Positions 11,598-24,212 of a stretch of 64,000 nucleotides of DNA are shown here, one piece after another. The notes beneath the pieces are model-generated. The model had not been told where the DNA came from. It did not search any database and saw only the letters and a program-made list of their open reading frames with translations. Every line of letters begins with the position of its first letter. The stretch's first letter is position 1. The DNA is from Volutella citrinella (lineage: Eukaryota > Ascomycota > Sordariomycetes > Hypocreales > Nectriaceae), in assembly GCA_034401135.1 (NCBI GenBank), contig JAWZSP010000007.1, forward strand, positions 1,178,001-1,242,000, written 5' to 3'. Made by a program: the position numbers and the translations under genes.

Positions 11598-13011
11598 TCA
11601 TCCAGGTGCGGGGCGTTGTTTCAGCTGCACCAGGTGCTTCAATCCCGTCTGGATACCCATAAATTTCCGGGTTTTGGGATCGTACCAGCCCAGTACATAG
11701 ACCGCCATGCAAGCAGTCTTGCCTTTCAGCTCTACTACTCCATCGACGCGGATACATCCTCGGCTCGGCGGGCTCTTGGTGGGCTTCCAGTTTCGTGCAA
11801 AGGTGAGGGCGGCGGCTTGGATAGCCGCCTGAATGCGAGGGTCCAGCTGGGTTTCTCCCCCAAAGAGCGTACCAATGACGTCTGGGGTGCCGGTTGGGAA
11901 GTTGCCCTGCGAAGTCTTGCCGGGCGGGCCCAAGACTCTAGCCGTTTGTTGTGTGCCCCCGGGCAGTTGCGGGGTCTGTCCGGCTCCCTTGAATCGATCG
12001 AAAGGCACGGGGTGCCACTGAGGTTCAGGGGCTGGTTCGTTTTCAAATCCAAGAGCTCGACCGATATCCTGAACTGTTTGCTTGAAAAGGAAATTGACAA
12101 AGGTCCAAGCGGTGAGAGCCACGGCCTTCGGGTAGATCGCCTTATCCAAATGGCTTGCGGCTGTGGAGTCGATCAGCCGGTCGCCCCAGAAGATGCCCTC
12201 CTCGTCAATGATAAACCTAGAACGCATTAGCAACCTGGATTATTCGTCATGGAATGGTAGAATCGTACCCAGAGACATAGTGCTTCGGCGGAGGTGCGGG
12301 AGGGTAAATAATATCCAGCCATAGTTTCCGCACAGAGATGGCCCCCCCGCCAAGTAGTTTAACAAAGGCTGGGTTCTTTTCAACTCCTCGTTTGATCTCC
12401 TCCGCTAGTCCATCTGCCAAGAGTTAGTTGGCGATCTCGCGGGGGACAAACCAGTCGGTCGAGCCAACGTACATTTTATTTCCTTCTGTAGTTTCGTGTC
12501 CTTGTTGACTTTGACGAACATGGCCCATTCCGGATCGGAGCCTCTGTATGGGGGCTGCTTAACCTCGGTGGTCGTGAAAGGGAAGGGCAGGAATAGATAG
12601 GGTTCGTCTTCCTCGGCCATCTGCACCTCTTCCTTCTCTTTATCCGATAAAGCGTCCCACTCCGCATCGGCCCAGTCGAGTAGCGGGTCGAATACGACGG
12701 CAACGAATATCTGCCAGCAAGAATATAGAACGACGGTGGTGAAAATCGCTCGACTGCGTGATGTTAGCTTCTTGGGTTGATGGTACTGGGGGACGAGGGT
12801 CGCACCCTATCCGTCGCTTGAGGCTCGGGCCAGAAGAACCCCGAGGGTTAGACTTTGGGAAGTAGACCGGGAAGTCGGTCGGCTGTTTCGGTCGGCGCCA
12901 TGGAAGCAGCGAGAGTTGTCGGCCGAGAGGACGGGTTGGTAGGCGGAGGACTCGATGCGCCGGAATCGCGGAAATCGTGGCCCGCCGAAGGGCGGCCTGC
13001 CGGGCGAGCAT
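11598..13011 (-). CDS. Conserved-type fungal protein, probably mitochondrial and membrane-anchored
   Basis: Four exons (13011-12806, 12753-12473, 12413-12269, 12216-11598) join without phase conflict into 416 residues. Each junction has a GT donor and a CTAAC/CTAAT-type branch close to the acceptor. The N-terminus is rich in Arg, Ala and Leu with no acidic residue for about 40 residues (MLARQAALRRATISAIPAHR), typical of a mitochondrial presequence. One hydrophobic segment around residues 70-90 (AIFTTVVLYSCWQIFVAVVF) could span the inner membrane. The rest looks soluble, with motifs such as FIIDEEGIFWGDR and VLGWYDPKTRKF. I do not recognise the family. It starts 331 bases from the divergent Vps3844-like gene. 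Confidence 0.82.
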
Positions 13012-13342
13012 GTCGCTACTACTGGCACTATGTGAAGATAAATAAAATGAACTAGAGAAGGGGTTTAAAAAGAGGCAGCACGCCCTTGGTCGTGGATAGG
13101 CGACGTCATGAAAAGAAAGGCATCATGAAAAGTAGTGGCGATGTTGATTGCACCAACATTGCGCCGACCCGGCAGCCTCAGCCGCCTGTGACCCACAGTG
13201 CGTACATGGACACCCAACTGTGCGATTACGCACTGGTCTCCACATATGCAATACCTCGAAACATCCGTGCCTAGAGTCTCGATGCCTCAAGCTCCAACAG
13301 CCAGTCCATCATCAATCAAGCTTCATCAACCCGGCCAGCAAA
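13012..13342. promoter_or_regulatory. Shared divergent promoter region
   Basis: 331 bases separate the start codons of the putative mitochondrial protein (-) and the Vps3844-like protein (+). The stretch is noncoding. No TATA box is evident; a TGACGTCA-like GACGTCATG sequence occurs near 13100. Confidence 0.45.
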
Positions 13343-14525
13343 ATGAAGCTTTCCATTGGGCTCAGCGCAGCCCTCATCAGCTTCGCCGCTGCTGCGCAGC
13401 AGGCTGCCGAAGTCTACATGCTGCCCGCGCCCGAATCGTCTACCCCTGCGAGCGTCTCACCAAGCGTCGCTCGCCTCCTCCTGCTTCATCGAGTCGCCGT
13501 CAACGACAAGAGCCTATCGTTCCGCGAAATTCCCGCATTCATCAGCCAGAATGCCGCTGTTGAGATGATCAACAAGTTCGGCAAGGAGCCCGCGCCTCTG
13601 TTTGGCGACTCCGCCCGCAACACCCCCAGCCAGCTTGTTGTTATGCTCGAGGGCTTGACGGAGGCTCAGATCAAGGAGCTTGGCAGCGCTTTCAAGAGCA
13701 AGCCATCCTTGACCATCCCTAACCCGCCATCGGCCGGCGCCCACGAGGAGCTGATCAAGTACGACTTCTACGGTGTGGGCATCAACGAGCACCAGTGCGG
13801 CCTCGATCAGGTTATCAACCCCTTCGAGAAAAGCTGCTGGAGCGGCAAGTCTACTGTCGCCAAGTATAATGTGGCCAAGGTAGGGCGCGTCGAAACTCAT
13901 TCAAGAATTTGACCTGCTAACTATCAGCAAGGATCCCAAGCTGGTCCAGAACTTGGCGAGCAAGATCTCTCAGCTTAACGCGCTAGCTGCCTCCGGCGAG
14001 ATGGAGACGACGGTTGTCCTTCTTCCTGCGAACTCCGGCAAAGAGGGCGCGCAGCGATGGTCCGACATGCCGCAGCAACTGCGACGCCGCCAGGCCGAGA
14101 CCGTGATTTCCTCAATCGACGAGACTGCCGAGTCACCCGCCCCCGTGTCGCCCGCTGCCGATGCCGCCGTCTTCTTCACCTCGACCGGCCCTATTCCTTC
14201 TTGCTTCAAGTCGGAGGATGAGTGTGGTACTGGAACTGGAAACTGCTCCGGCCACGGCAGCTGCATCAACAAGTACGCCAAGGTTGCTGGAAAGGACGCT
14301 TGCTTCGCGTGCCAATGCAAGGACTCTACTTCCGCCGGGGGCAGCAGGCTTCGTTGGGTAGGCGCTGCTTGCTCAAAGCAGGACATCAGCGTCGAGTTCT
14401 GGCTCTTTGCTGGCTTCACCATCTTCATGGTAGGCATCGTGGCGGGAAGCATCGGCTTGCTCTTCAGTGTTGGCGAGGAGAAGCTGCCCGGCGTGATTGG
14501 CGCGGGAGTCTCCAAGTCCAAATAA
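13343..14525 (+). CDS. Vps3844-like (DUF3844) type I membrane protein
   Basis: Two exons (13343-13879 and 13932-14525), 376 residues. The ATG at 13343 opens a clear signal peptide (MKLSIGLSAALISFAAAAQQ). A luminal domain follows, then a cysteine-rich EGF-like segment (CGTGTGNCSGHGSCINK through DACFACQCKD), a single transmembrane helix near residues 335-358 (FWLFAGFTIFMVGIVAGSIGLLF) and a short tail. This order matches the fungal Vps3844 C-terminal domain family, linked to endoplasmic reticulum or vacuolar sorting. The usual CAG acceptor at 13927 breaks the frame, whereas CAAG four bases later keeps it, so exon 2 starts at 13932. An in-frame upstream start at 13148 is rejected because it would bury the signal peptide. 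Confidence 0.88.
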
Positions 14526-15207
14526 GCTTGTGCTGTCAGGGTGGAGTTGGTAGAAGACTCATGGTGATGGATACGCGCCTCAATCGATGCCGGGGCAGAT
14601 TGCAGAGGACGGGATGGCCAGTTTACGGGGTGTTTACAATGTCTACCACGTATAGTACACAGAGAGGCATGTACCATAAACGTTGTATTTGATGTATGGG
14701 CGTCATTAAGGCAAGGGGGCTTGTATTAGGTAGCCTAACTGCCATTAGCCAGGCAGGCTTATTATCTGTTAGAAAGTGCATTTTTTAACCTATTTGGTTC
14801 TCCAGCCTCGTGAATCCTCGGGTTTGCATGCGTATGCGTAAGCTCCGTGACGTCAACCTGCCCAATTCCTTTGCTGTCCTTGCGCAGGCCGCGAGGCACG
14901 GCGTTCGGATTCGCTTCTAACTCAACCGTAATTCGTGTATCATTTCCCCACGACGACTCAGCCACGATCGTCATCTCATCCGACGCATACGAATGACTAT
15001 TAACGCTTGGTCCCTCGGATAATTAGTACCCAAACGGGCCTTAGTCATCCCCGATCGGAGAATATGATAAACTCCGTTTATGCTGACTGCCTGTGGTCGT
15101 TGACGTCTTAAGACGGTCGGCCCTGTCTTCGTTTGCGAAAAAGTCCGCCGGAGTTGATCAGCTAGGCAGGCAGGCAAATACGTACCTATCAAGAGGCCTG
15201 GAGGCAT
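14526..15207. other. Intergenic region upstream of the Zn2Cys6 regulator
   Basis: Noncoding as far as I can see. It holds the 3' flank of the Vps3844-like gene, an AT-rich patch around 14640-14790 and the promoter of the regulator gene. A short GGCA repeat lies at 15166-15176. No tRNA or other RNA gene is recognised. Confidence 0.5.
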
Positions 15208-17837
15208 ATGAGTTCCGCCATGGAAGCTTCGTCGAACGTTGAGAAGCCCAAGTCGGCAGCGGCAAAATGGGGCGCCGCATGTGCTCAGTGCGCCACAGCC
15301 AAGGCCAAATGCATCAAGCCAACCGGCAACCCTGGGGCCAAGTGTGAAAGGTGAGTTGTTTTTCACTCGTGTTCCGGCTTTTCATGATCATAATTCATCA
15401 AACATCGAACACTACCCCTCAATTCCAATGTAATGGCCGCCGTGGTTCTTGGCACACCTCGGTGTAAGTCGGCGAGTGCGACAAGCAGCTACTTATCCTC
15501 GTCATCCCCACAAGTCCAAATGTCCAAATACATTGGACGATCGCTGACGAATTTGTCTGCAGATGCGAAAGGTTAGCAAAGAATTGTACTGATCAAGTCC
15601 ATCGTCCTCGGAAGAAGAGGCAGCCTAAACCATCGTAAGCATTCGGCGAGAACCCCTGATGACTGCGCCTGGGACTCACAACCTTAGCAAAACTGCCCAG
15701 ATTGAGCAGCGACTGAATGGCCTATTTGATATAATCAAAGCCAATGGGGGCATAACAATCGAGGACCTCGCTGCTGAAGCGTTGAACAACCCCGCGGGGG
15801 CTGCCCGAGCCGGGGCCAGCCAAGAGGCTCGAGCCAGACGGCGCGACAACCTCTTTACGGATCGAAAGACATGGAGCGTCCCAGAATCATACAACTCGTG
15901 TGCTCCAGAGTCTTGTGTCTGCCGGTCATCGAGCGGGGAAGCGCCACCGCCGCCTGGGACTGACGACGAACTCCTTGATGTCTACCGGGTGCATCTGCAG
16001 AAGTTCAATCCCTTCGTGGTGATACCCCCAGGTGTCACAGCCGCAGAACTCAAGGAGGAGAAGCCATTCCTCATGTCATCTATACGAATGGTGGCGTCGT
16101 CGAAAAACCTTCGGTCAATGCGAGCGCAGATGTACTACCTGATGCGTCACATTGCGGATTTCATGCTGATTCGCTCGGACCGCTCCCTCGACCTTTTGCA
16201 GGGTATCATCGTGATAGTGCAATGGTATCAGTACCACTGTTACATGCATGCTCAGCTGAACAATCTCATCGCTTTGGCTGCGACCCTCGTCGGTGAGCTT
16301 GGATTGCACAGAAGTCCAAGTCTGCTCGCGCGCTCCAACTTCATTGTCGTGCAGCCGTTCAAGCCAGAAATGCGCACGAGTGAGGAGAAGAGGGCGCTTC
16401 TGGGTGCTTGGTTCCTATCATCTGCGTGAGCTACCACCATTATGGAGCTCCGATCTATTAAACTTACATTGACGTAGGATATCGCTGAGCCTGACCAGGA
16501 TCGAGCCAATGCGATACACAAAGTACATGCAAGAGTGTCTGCGCGACCTGGAACGGGAAGCCGAATTCGCCACCGATATCAACCTCGCGTATCTTGTACG
16601 GATACAGTACTTGACGGAACGCATCTTCAATCTCAGCTATCCAGACGAGCCGGCGGAAGAGGTTTTCGGCCTCCCGTCCGCTCCCCGGGCTGTCTATGTC
16701 TCTGCCTTTCAGGGAGAACTCGACAGGATCCGCACAGGCCTTCCGCCGGCGCTGAGGGAAGATAGTCAGTTCATCTGGAAAGAGCTTTCACTTACTTGAA
16801 TGCTAACACGCACAGGGACTATCAACCTGCTGATCAACGCAGCGGCGCTTCGGCTACACGAGCCTCCGGTGCTTGACGCCGCTAGCATTATTGCCATGTC
16901 CGAATCTCTCACCTCGCCCACCGTAGGGAACACCTCAACTCTCGACTTACTGTACCAATCGAGGCAAGCTTTGGCGCAGTTCTTTGACTGCTGGCTGTCA
17001 ATACCAGTCTCGGAGTATTATCACATCACAACTCCGATGGGCGCCCAGATAGTGTACGCCGTTTCATTATTAGGTCGATGGGCAAAGTTCACAGCCCCTA
17101 TCTCTTTAAGCAAGAGGCAGGACTCTACCCCTTCGGATTTCAACCCGTCAACGGGTCAACCTTTCAAAGCAGATTCGGAATTTTCACTTTTGCCCGAGTA
17201 CCGAGCCCGTAGAGCAGACTCAGAGTTCTCAGCTAACCGAAGCTCCGAGGCCCCAGATTCAGAGGTTTCTAGCCCGGCTAATAGTCAGAGCCACACTATA
17301 AAAATTGCCCTTCGGGAGGGGACAGACCCTAGGCTGCCCAGCGCAGTGGCGATACTAAAGTCAAGAATACAATCTCAACCGGGACTTTTCCTAGATGTTT
17401 CGGCAATCTTCACGGCGGTTTGCTCCCGCTTCGAGGAAGCTCACCATTCCGCCGCAACTGCCGAGCCCGGCCCCGCGGTCGAGAACTTGTGGAGCATGGG
17501 TGCTACGAAGATGCGCATCACGCGGGAGAAGTTGGAGCGTTGGGCGGAGATCGTCGCGGCTCGGACCGAAGCGTTGAACCTTGAGGATGATCACATTGGT
17601 GGCGACACAATAATGGGTGACCAGGAGACTTCCCCTTCGGATGGCTCCAACTTGACGCCGAATGACTCTATGCTGTATCCAACCATGCCACTGGATACTA
17701 TGCAGTATTCGAACTGGATGCAGGGCGTGCCGTGGTCAACGGAGATACTTCATGGTGCTGATCCGTCCTTGTGGTACGACGGGAACATGGACTGGGGTGC
17801 GTTTATTCTCAACTCCATGGGGAATCTGGAGCAGTGA
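15208..17837 (+). CDS. Zn2Cys6 binuclear-cluster transcription factor
   Basis: Five exons (15208-15350, 15563-15634, 15688-16425, 16478-16764, 16816-17837) give 753 residues. The zinc cluster reads C-X2-C-X6-C-X10-C-X2-C-X6-C with cysteines at about 25, 28, 35, 46, 49 and 56, followed by a basic stretch (HRPRKKRQPK). A 212-base intron splits the cluster between the fourth and fifth cysteines. A leucine-rich linker (TAQIEQRLNGLFDIIKANG) may be the dimerisation coiled coil. The middle region (LLQGIIVIVQWYQYHCYMHAQ and flanks) looks like the fungal regulator middle-homology region. The C-terminus is acidic and Ser/Thr/Met-rich, suiting an activation domain. Nuclear regulator; targets are not shown. 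It is the only zinc-cluster regulator in the window. Confidence 0.93.
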
Positions 17838-20800
17838 GGGAATCGAATAGCACTTGGCAGAGCTTTTCAACACTTTCAAGTCCATCCGCCAGCTGCATAT
17901 GGACACTGTATTAGTGATGTGTTGGGTAGTACACAACTTGAGACAATCGCATCGATCAGCAACCGAACCCGATGCTGCAACCAATTATATTGCTATTCTC
18001 TCCGCGGTGGCGGCCAGACCATCGATTGTAGGTGCCGTCACATCAAAATCCCATCTGTCAAAAAATGGTGACCGGTCTCGAGCCCTTCCCCACGCCAGGA
18101 TCAGATAGGCTAATGACTTGTCACACAATGGAGTTGTTGGTGCGCTGACCGAGCTCCCGGTTCCTTGAGCGTTTGCGTATGCCGGGACGGGATTGGCCCA
18201 AGATCTGCAGAGGAAATCGTGCGGTGAGTTGTCACTTTGAAGCCAAGAACCCTGGAAGCCACCCCCATCGCGGGCGAACCAACGAACGGCCCTACCGCCC
18301 TCACCGAGCCAGCCACAGCGACCACAGGGATTGTCGTGACATTATCGTGCTTCATCCACTGCCCACTGGCGTAGTACAAAAGCCTGTGGGTGGTAGCTCT
18401 GCTGAGAGCGTGTTGAGCAATGGCCTCTCCGTACTCGATTCCGGTTGAACCAATCGCAACCATGATGTCACAGCACTCAACTCTTGAAGGGCTACCAAGC
18501 TCGCCAGGCACTTTTGCCTTTCCATGTCGACTCATGACGCCACGCCGAGCCTTTGGGCGCTACGGCAATTACATCGATGCCACCCCCAAAGAAACTGCCC
18601 GCCCTTCCCTTGGCCGCCGGCACTCAAGCTCTGGAATCCTTGATGGGCAACGAGCCACGTCGTGCAGCATTCCAAACACCCAAGCATTTGCCTTTGTCTA
18701 TGCGTTTGCCCACAACGTAATGTGCCCCTCAACAAATATGGCGCCTAAGATGACCGTGCATTGTGTAATGCGACCTTCTCTCACCGTGGACGCGCATCTT
18801 TTACTCCGATGGTCGGGGTCTCCTTGAAGCTTGCCCTCCTGGTCCTGGTCCTAGCAACAATGGGCCGAGCCTCCACGGAACGGCACATTTCATGACCCCC
18901 GCTCCCAGACGCCCTGGTAAGATCGTGGCTCCTCGCTTCAATGGATATGCCTGCTCTTTTGTTGTTAGTGTAGTATGCGTGGCTTGCAACAGGCACAGCC
19001 GATGGCCCTTCGGTCAACTTGGGTAGCAATTGGGAAAGGCGCATTGCATACGGAGCAAAGTAATTGGATTCCACATAAAGCAGGAAAATAGGGCTTGCCC
19101 TCCGCTCCCGGCCGGTATGGTGCATCTGCAATCAACATACACCTGGGCCTAATCTTGGACTCGTTCTAGGCCCCCATGGCAACCTCCCACACCGCCTGGG
19201 CTAGCACTATGCTCTGATAAACTGGGCTCATGACACTGGGGTGGGAGTCATTCCTGGGCGTGCAACATGCAATTCGTCATTCGTGGTTGTTGCTGAATCT
19301 CCAACCCAACGTGACGTGGTGAGTTGCTGGCATCGCCAATGGCCCTGATAAACTGCAAGTGCACCCGGTGACTCTTGGGGTTACTGCTTCGCCTCCTTCA
19401 GACGCACCTAAACCACCATTCACCAACCACCATTCACCAAAGTGAGGCTTCAGAGCAACGAGGCACAGCTCTTGCTTCTTGGTAAGCTGACTACCTTTCC
19501 CTCGGCCGTGCCTGCCTCTCTTGCTTTGCCAACGGCCCACCCGCCTGGTGCTGCAGAGATGGGTCCAGACGGGAGCTTCCCCACTGGGAATTCCGTCCGA
19601 TCCGTCGCGTGTCCGTCCCACTTGGCAGCCGCCGAGCTAGGTTGAACAACTCACCTTCATTTTGACAACAATGCGGGATGCACAGCAGCAGACCGTCGAC
19701 TTGAAGAAACCTGCCGGGGAATTCTGGAGCAACCACTGACGATAATTAGAGTTCCGTCATCAACCCCCCTGCATTTCTCAACTGCCGCTCTTCCATCCGA
19801 CAAGCGATGGATCCGATTCCAAACCCCGCGACGTTATCTGTCCCTTGCATAGGTGCTGAGTCAATGATGCATGCCAGCATCTGATGAGAGGCCGGCTATC
19901 GGCGCTTCTGTTGTTCGACAAGCTTTCTCTGACGTCCGCTAGCCCGAGTTGAGGATGCCGTATTGGCGTTTCCTCAGCTTTCACTGGCCCATGGCCTGAA
20001 CCGGTGAGGTCTTCAGCGAGGTCGACTGTCTCAATATATGACGATGACAAAATGCTGGAGGGACCTTGGAGATGCACGAAAACTGGGAACGGCTTCACAG
20101 AGTCTAGACGGCGCCGCCAATCCACCAATTGTGGGGGGGCTTTGAGCCGCTATTGAGACCACCCCGCGCGTTCCATGGCACCCGACGAGGCAGCTATTTC
20201 GGGGGTCTTAAAGTTGGGTGTCAGCTAGCATGCATGCAGCATGCTCGGGCTCTTGTACCCTGGAATGGACTAGGGAGGGAGGGAGGGCGGCACTGCAGCA
20301 GCCCCAGCAGAGGTCCGTCCCATCCCTAGACGGCTGGGGTTCAACCCGGTGCAATGGATAGCGGTGTATGGCCGTATTACTGGGCGCTGCGGGCGTGCGT
20401 GCAGTACATGGCTGCAAGACAATCCGTGCCACCCACCGTGCTGGCCGGCTCAGATCGCTGCCATCCGCGGCGCGAAGCGTTTCTCACCGCTGGTTGGGTG
20501 ACACCGGCGGTTGGGCGGCTGAAGAATCTTCACAGAATTCCAGGCCAATTTACGGGGACGGAGAGCCCGTCAATCTATTAGGCAAACAGAAGCAAAAGGA
20601 AGGCCACCCCCCCCTACGATTCTATTCGACGGGTATTCCAACCGTCGGCGAACCGGTGCGTATGGATGGGGGGCCTCTTTTTTGCCTTAATTGCTCTCCC
20701 GTCAAGTCGCCTTCTCCCACGACTGTTAGAGAATGGTTGTCGACTGGCCACCAACTGATCATGTGGGCGTCCGCTGCCGACATGACCCGAGCTCGCTGGA

Positions 20801-21340
20801 GGAGGAGGAGCCTGACTTCCAGCCCGACGCTCGCCTTGCAGTGTCTGGTAAGCAGCCGGAGCTGTTGCCTTGGGCGCCTCCCCCCTAACTGCCTGCTGCT
20901 CATAGCTAATGGATGTGTGGCATTGCTCCTGTAGACCAGTCGCAACCCTTTCGTGGACACCCGCCTCGGAGGAAACTGATGTGGTTTTGGGTCTGTGTAG
21001 GTGCTTCCACGTGGACGGGGTCTGAATAGCCTCTAGTTTCAGCTATAACTAACGCGCCTCCCCCAAAGAAGTGTATTTGCGGTCAAGGATGGATGAGATT
21101 AAGCATTGATCCCTGCCCTCGGTGCGGAAACCCGAGGTGTCCAAATTGCAACACTGAAAGATTCAACTCCCGGAAACTCTTGGATTTTTTTCTTGGACGA
21201 CTTGGATAGCTATTTCAATACTTTTTCTTCTGCCTTCTTTTTACCCCGGGTTTCGTACTCCTTGGAACTTTCTCGCGCGGCGGTTGGCGGTGGATGGGCC
21301 ACCTTCCACAAGACGCTGCCTTGTGAAGATTTGCAACGAC
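17838..21340. other. Gene-free stretch, about 3.5 kb
   Basis: No gene is supported. Several open frames of 60-190 codons overlap on both strands, and none yields a domain or a phase-consistent exon chain. The best is a minus-strand frame at 18535-18110 with a glycine/alanine-rich hydrophobic core, which I could not identify. GGGA repeats occur near 20272-20288. The last few hundred bases are the promoter and leader of the membrane-protein gene. Confidence 0.5.
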
Positions 21341-23492
21341 ATGATACATGCCGCTCGACCTGTTGGTCGACATGATGCCCCCAGTTCGACCGGAGATCCA
21401 ACATTGAAAGACTTCGCCAAACGGGCCTTCTCTCTTGCCGTCACTTCGGTCACCTGGCCAGTACCAGAAGTTAGCCCCTGGATATTGAAGTTCGGAGGCA
21501 AGCCTGCCATTAACCGGGTGGTGGAGGACCGCCCTTTCATCCAGCTCAAGGACGACGAACCTGACCTGATCGACACCGATGCTCGGCTCTTTATGAATGG
21601 TGACTCGCCACAGGAGCACAGCGAAGCAGGAAGGATAGAAGCGTTCTTGGCCTATGCCGAGTCGGCGCAAAATGGCGCCCACGTGTGTGACCAGACCGTC
21701 CCGGAGCAACCACTTGCTTGGATCTCTGCAGACCCTCCTGGCTACAGACCAACTGCGAGCCTTGACAACTCGAAGTTGATCCGGTCTTCTGCGCAATTCG
21801 CAGAGAAGTTAGAAATCTTGGTAAGGCCATGCTTAGGCTACCAAGCCTCCCTTCAAGGCGCCGCCATGTCCAGGATGCTTATACCGTGATACAGACTCAG
21901 AGATTCCCACTAGATGACCCAAAAAGCGAGGATCCCACAGTTCCCTCGCTGCGCATGTACGTAAATTCCCTGTGCCAATACTGCAGATCCTAAACATGTA
22001 TTAGATACCTGAACCACCCTGATGGGCACTACATTCTTCCGTTGATTCGGGCGGTACCAGCGTCCCAGCGACCTGCCCTCAGAGAATTATTAGTCAACAA
22101 CATCACCAATGTGCCTAAACCACACATAAGCATTCGATTAGACGTACGAAATGCACTAGTCTCCCATACAAACCAGTGTCTATGCTAATAGCTTGCTAGG
22201 ACGAGTTCAATGGTGGCTTCGTCCTATGTTTCAGTTCTCCCTTCTTGGCCGTCAGCAGCGAGGAGCATCGAGACGAACGGTTCATCTTCAACGCCAGAGA
22301 ACCACTTCGACATCGCTTCGACCTGAAGTTCTTGGATCTTCAGCAAAGTGACCGCCGGAGCGAGAATCTCATCGAGAGCTCATCAGATGCACTTTACGTG
22401 CATAAAGCAGTCTGGTCCCTGACCATTGTGGGAAAGCGGGACGCCTACTGGACCGCGCATTGCTTTGACGAGGACTTGTTTGAGACCGAGCCCAAGCTTA
22501 TGGAGATGGCAGAAGCCATGACCGATGAAGACAGACAAGTCTGTGGGAATATCGACCCAATTAATGGAAGGGCGGAAATTGCCCCGTCTCCGCCACGAAC
22601 ATACTTTCTTCAGTCTGTCGCTGGATTCCTGCATCGGATGGTGTGCCACCTGGTTCAACTAGAGGATATTATCCGGCAGAGCATCGACAAACACCGCCAT
22701 GTAAGTAGGCTTTGACGTGTCCTTCAGTGGCTTTATTTCGACTGACACGGTGTCCAGGTTCTTGTGTCTTCTTATGACAACCCAACGGATACCTCCACGG
22801 AGACCATTAGAAATTGGCAGGGAAAGCTCCGTGGGCTCCTGGACCTTCAAATAGAGATACTTGAGGAGGTGCGTCACCAACTAAACAAATTCATCTCGCC
22901 CGACATAGCCAATGTTGGATCTGATGGCCTCCCCCAAGCACCTTTACTGCGGGATTTGAAGGACGATGAGTTGGCCGTCAAGTCGTTCCGATCTATTCAT
23001 GAGAGCCACTCCAAGCTGGTTGAACTCAGCAAATACTTTGAGCGACACAGAAGTGCATGCGATAGCATTCGCAGCCAGGTGGGTCAAATTATCCGATGCA
23101 TATAAGGCCGGAATGAGTCCAAGAACGTGCTAACATGATTTCTCCAGGTTCGCCACGGGCTCGCTCATGAGGGTCATGAGATAAACAGGGCGGGACACAA
23201 GCTTCAGAGATTTGTCGAGTTTGTTGCTATAGGGACACTTGTAAGTTGGTACGTCGTATGTCCCTTGACCAAAGCTGATGCGCATTACTTTCAGACCGCC
23301 ACGCTGGTAGGCCTCGGGGTGCAGATTTACGCCGGATGGGCACAAAGCCCGACCAACTCGACTGGATTCATTATTTTCGGTGTTATTGTCGGCGTCCCCG
23401 GTGTGCTAGCCTTGATCATGCTCTGCAGCAGGTATTGGCTTCCGCTGCTCGGGAGGAAGCCGCCGAAGCCCGAAGAGCATGAGATGGTATGA
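21341..23492 (+). CDS. Uncharacterised fungal membrane protein, CorA-like topology
   Basis: Seven exons (21341-21820, 21895-21956, 22005-22143, 22200-22700, 22758-23078, 23148-23240, 23295-23492) join in phase to 597 residues. At the exon 2 end, the donor at 21957 is required; using the nearby GTAAAT at 21961 gives an immediate stop. The long N-terminal part looks soluble. A helical stretch (IRNWQGKLRGLLDLQIEILEE...YFERHRSACDSIRSQ) precedes two closely spaced C-terminal transmembrane helices (TATLVGLGVQIYAGW and FIIFGVIVGVPGVLALIML). Large N-terminus, long helix and two terminal helices resemble CorA-type magnesium channels, but I see no GMN motif, so transport is not claimed. No signal peptide. 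Membrane location and function are unknown. Confidence 0.8.
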
Positions 23493-24212
23493 TTAGTGGC
23501 AGCCCAAGGCCCAGCAAGCATGATCACGATGGGAGTGTATTATGTGAGTGACCAGAGACGATACCCAACCGACGTCACTTCATGCATCATGAGTGTAAGG
23601 CTAACATGCAGTAGCCGCTGCCTTTATCTTCATGCAGCCAAGAGAGCGAGTGCTGCGTTGTCATATCTCAGAATCCCGGCGCCGTGGCTGGCGGGAGGCG
23701 GATCTTCGCGAGAGGCTGCTTCCATGGTGGGACGGAACCAGGTTGGCCGCAGCGGGATGACAGCACGCGTCTTCAAAGTGCAGAGGCGGCTTCACGGCGC
23801 CTGGCCAGGGTGGTGCCAGGGTTGGTTGGCTCGATGCGCTGCCCGGAGCACGCCTCAAGATGACGCCGACCAATAATTCCACCATCGCCCTACATGCCAT
23901 CCAGCACAACCAATTGGCGCGGGGCTCTGACCTCTCACAGTCACTGCCAGCGCATCTCGCATTCTTTGGCAGACATGAGGCGCGGCCCTTGGTCCAACTT
24001 ACTACTGACGCATGATCAATGAGGCGTAACAATGCGGGGTGTGTTGGGCTTGATGCCCAACCATCACAAGCTTCACCTGCTGCATCTGCCTTTTACACAT
24101 ATGGTCAAGGGTGCCCAAGCCCTACCTCTTCGAGTCATACTTGCGCAAGGCAACTTTCTTTGGTGTCTTTCTTTGCATCTGCAAGCACAATCTCCCATCA
24201 TCTATCGTGGCT
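23493..24212. other. Intergenic region upstream of the ArgRS-like gene
   Basis: No coding frame is supported. It contains the 3' flank of the membrane-protein gene and the promoter of the ArgRS-like gene. The coding frame of the latter stays open upstream to 24111 but without an ATG before 24213. Confidence 0.5.

Noticed and set aside
18110..18535. 141-codon minus-strand frame with a Gly/Ala/Val-rich core
   Set aside because: Slightly reminiscent of a nucleotide-binding or phosphorylase fold, but no motif is complete and no adjoining exon continues it. Too weak to call.
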